The notes under the pieces: model-generated
What the model saw: only the letters and a program-made list of their open reading frames with translations
What the model was told of the DNA's origin: nothing
Database searches by the model: none
Position numbers and translations under genes: made by a program
Assembly: GCF_002101785.1 (NCBI RefSeq)
Contig: NZ_LQPJ01000130.1
Location: 62,001-126,000 of the forward strand
Direction of reading: 5' to 3'
Source: Mycobacterium palustre
Lineage (GTDB): Bacteria; Actinomycetota; Actinomycetes; Mycobacteriales; Mycobacteriaceae
DNA: 64,000 nucleotides
Part shown: one piece after another, positions 62,781-64,000 of the stretch
Position numbering within the stretch: the stretch's first letter is position 1
Layout: each line of letters starts with the position of its first letter

Positions 62781-63950
62781 CTAGAAGAGCCCCGCCTGCT
62801 CGACGATGTTGACCATCACGCGCAGCCCGATGTCCAGCGCCCGCTCGTCGAGGTCGAAGTTCGGCTGGTGCAGGTCCAGCTGGGGCCCGTCGCCCGACCA
62901 CACGCCCAGCCGCGCCATCGCGCCGGGGATCTCCTCGAGGTACCAGGAGAAATCCTCGCCGCCGCCCGACTGCCGGGTGTCGGCCAGCGCGTCGGGGCCG
63001 ACGGCCTCGATCGCGTGGGTGAGGATCCGCGTCGAGACGTCCTCGTTGACCACCGGCGGCACGCCGCGCCAGTAGGCCAGCGTGTGCTCGATCGCCAGCG
63101 GCGACAGCAGCGCCGACACGGTGTCGCGGATGATCTCCTCCAGGGCGATCCAGGTCTGCCGACTGGCGGTGCGCACGGTGCCGGCGAGCACACCCGTCTG
63201 CGGGATCGCGTTGGGCGCCACCCCGGCGTTGACCGCGCCCCACACCAGCACGGTGCCGTTGCGCGGGTCGATGCGGCGCGACAGCACCCCGGGCAGCCCG
63301 GTGATCAGCGTGCCCAGGCCGTAGACCAGGTCGGCGGTCAGGTGCGGCCGCGAGGTGTGCCCGCCGGGTGAGTACAGCGTGATCTCGAGCTGGTCGGCGG
63401 CCGAGGTGATCGGGCCCTGCCGGACCGCGATCTTGCCGACCTCCAGCCGCGGGTCGCAGTGCAGGGCGAAGATCCGCGACACCCCGGCCAGCGCGCCGGC
63501 GGCGATGGCGTCGATCGCCCCGCCGGGCATCAGCTCCTCGGCGGCCTGGAAGATCAGCCGCACCCCGACCGGCAGCGCCGGCACAGTCGCCAGCGCCAGC
63601 GCGGTGCCCAGCAGGATCGCGGTGTGGGCGTCGTGGCCGCAGGCGTGGGCGACGTTGGGCATCGTGGAGGCGTACGGGGCGCCGGTCCGCTCGGCCATCG
63701 GCAGCGCGTCCATGTCGGCGCGCAGGGCGATCCGCGGCTCGTGCTCGGGGCCCATGTCGCAGATCAGCCCGGTCCCGCCGGGCAGCACCTTGGGGTTCAG
63801 GCCGGCGTCGGCCAACCGCTCGGCGACGAACTGGGTGGTGGCGTACTCCTGGCGGCCCAGCTCGGGATAGCGGTGGATGTGCCTGCGCCACTCGACGAGA
63901 TCGTCGTGGTGGGCGGCCAGCCAGGACTCGGCGCTGTCGACGAGGCTCAT
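62781..63950 (-). CDS. amiA1: M20 family amidohydrolase AmiA1
   Basis: 389 residues, matching Rv3305c. M20D metallopeptidase/amidohydrolase fold: WRRHIHRYPELGRQEYATT, RADMDALPM, HACGHDAHTAILLG (metal ligands), FQAAEELMPGGA (catalytic Glu) and SGGGEDFSWYL. Substrate unknown, N-acyl amino acid or related. ATG 63950 overlaps the upstream amiB1 stop (ATGA). Confidence 0.93.
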   Translation of the reverse strand: MSLVDSAESWLAAHHDDLVEWRRHIHRYPELGRQEYATTQFVAERLADAGLNPKVLPGGTGLICDMGPEHEPRIALRADMDALPMAERTGAPYASTMPNVAHACGHDAHTAILLGTALALATVPALPVGVRLIFQAAEELMPGGAIDAIAAGALAGVSRIFALHCDPRLEVGKIAVRQGPITSAADQLEITLYSPGGHTSRPHLTADLVYGLGTLITGLPGVLSRRIDPRNGTVLVWGAVNAGVAPNAIPQTGVLAGTVRTASRQTWIALEEIIRDTVSALLSPLAIEHTLAYWRGVPPVVNEDVSTRILTHAIEAVGPDALADTRQSGGGEDFSWYLEEIPGAMARLGVWSGDGPQLDLHQPNFDLDERALDIGLRVMVNIVEQAGLF

Positions 63951-64000
63951 GACCGCGCCTCGCCGCGGCGCTGCCGGGCGCCCAGCACGCGGTCGCGTTG
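63947..64000 (-). CDS. amiB1: C-terminal end of amiB1, partial
   Basis: The last 17 codons, ending ARQRRGEARS-stop, run in from the right edge and overlap the amiA1 start in ATGA. The order amiB1-amiA1 is that of Rv3306c-Rv3305c. Too short to confirm the family. Confidence 0.6.
   Translation of the reverse strand, partial: QRDRVLGARQRRGEARS

Overview
The window is high-GC actinobacterial DNA from a slow-growing mycobacterium, most likely of the Mycobacterium avium complex. Gene order follows the M. tuberculosis stretch Rv3266c to Rv3306c (rmlD, lcp1, pacL1-ctpC, fadE25, purE-purK, birA, accD5-accE5-maf-sseA-sufE-accA3, sigF-rsbW, lhr-nei, lpqC, glpD2, lpdA, amiA1). PPE proteins, DUF732 proteins, GTG/TTG starts and stop/start-overlapping operons also fit. 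Gene names come from recognising protein sequences by eye; no search was run.

Layout. 1-5.2 kb: rmlD fragment, Lcp1, a TIGR03089-like protein and the PacL1-CtpC metal-efflux pair behind an inverted-repeat promoter. 5.2-9.8 kb: a cobalamin riboswitch, a 19-codon leader ORF and a frameshifted PPE2 homologue, then a CDF-like protein, a methyltransferase and a CoA-transferase. 9.8-18.2 kb: a phosphate cluster (pknD, pstS2, pstB, two tandem pstS1-type genes, pstC1, pstA2) matching Rv0931c-Rv0936 but at a different genomic place. 18.2-21.5 kb: an overlapping three-gene signalling operon (receiver-SpoIIE phosphatase, CHASE3-type histidine kinase, response regulator). 21.6-34.3 kb: conserved metabolism, including the acyl-CoA carboxylase genes. 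34.3-38.6 kb: sigF-rsbW with a decayed STAS gene at its end, then a UsfY-like gene and a methyltransferase, with candidate SigF promoters. 38.7-48.4 kb: TetR, Lhr, Nei, a PstS3-like protein, LpqC and small secreted DUF732 proteins.

48.4-57 kb is a scarred accessory zone. It holds the 3' end of an arylsulfatase gene, the 5' end of another gene, a multiply frameshifted mgtA-like P-type ATPase, a phoU/phoY gene reduced to its two ends, an intact P1B-5-like ATPase with a hemerythrin tail, two PPE genes and a metallo-beta-lactamase-fold gene reduced to its two ends. 57-64 kb returns to conserved order (RluA-type synthase, glpD2, lpdA, Rv3304, amiA1, amiB1), interrupted by one DUF559 gene bracketed by ~55-bp inverted repeats.

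Themes: phosphate uptake (four PstS-type genes, PknD, a PHO-box-like repeat, a dead phoU); transition-metal handling (PacL1-CtpC, hemerythrin ATPase, CDF-like protein); SigF partner switching; and gene decay by internal deletion. The most unusual items are the riboswitch/leader-ORF/PPE2 unit, the DUF559 element and the hemerythrin-tailed ATPase.
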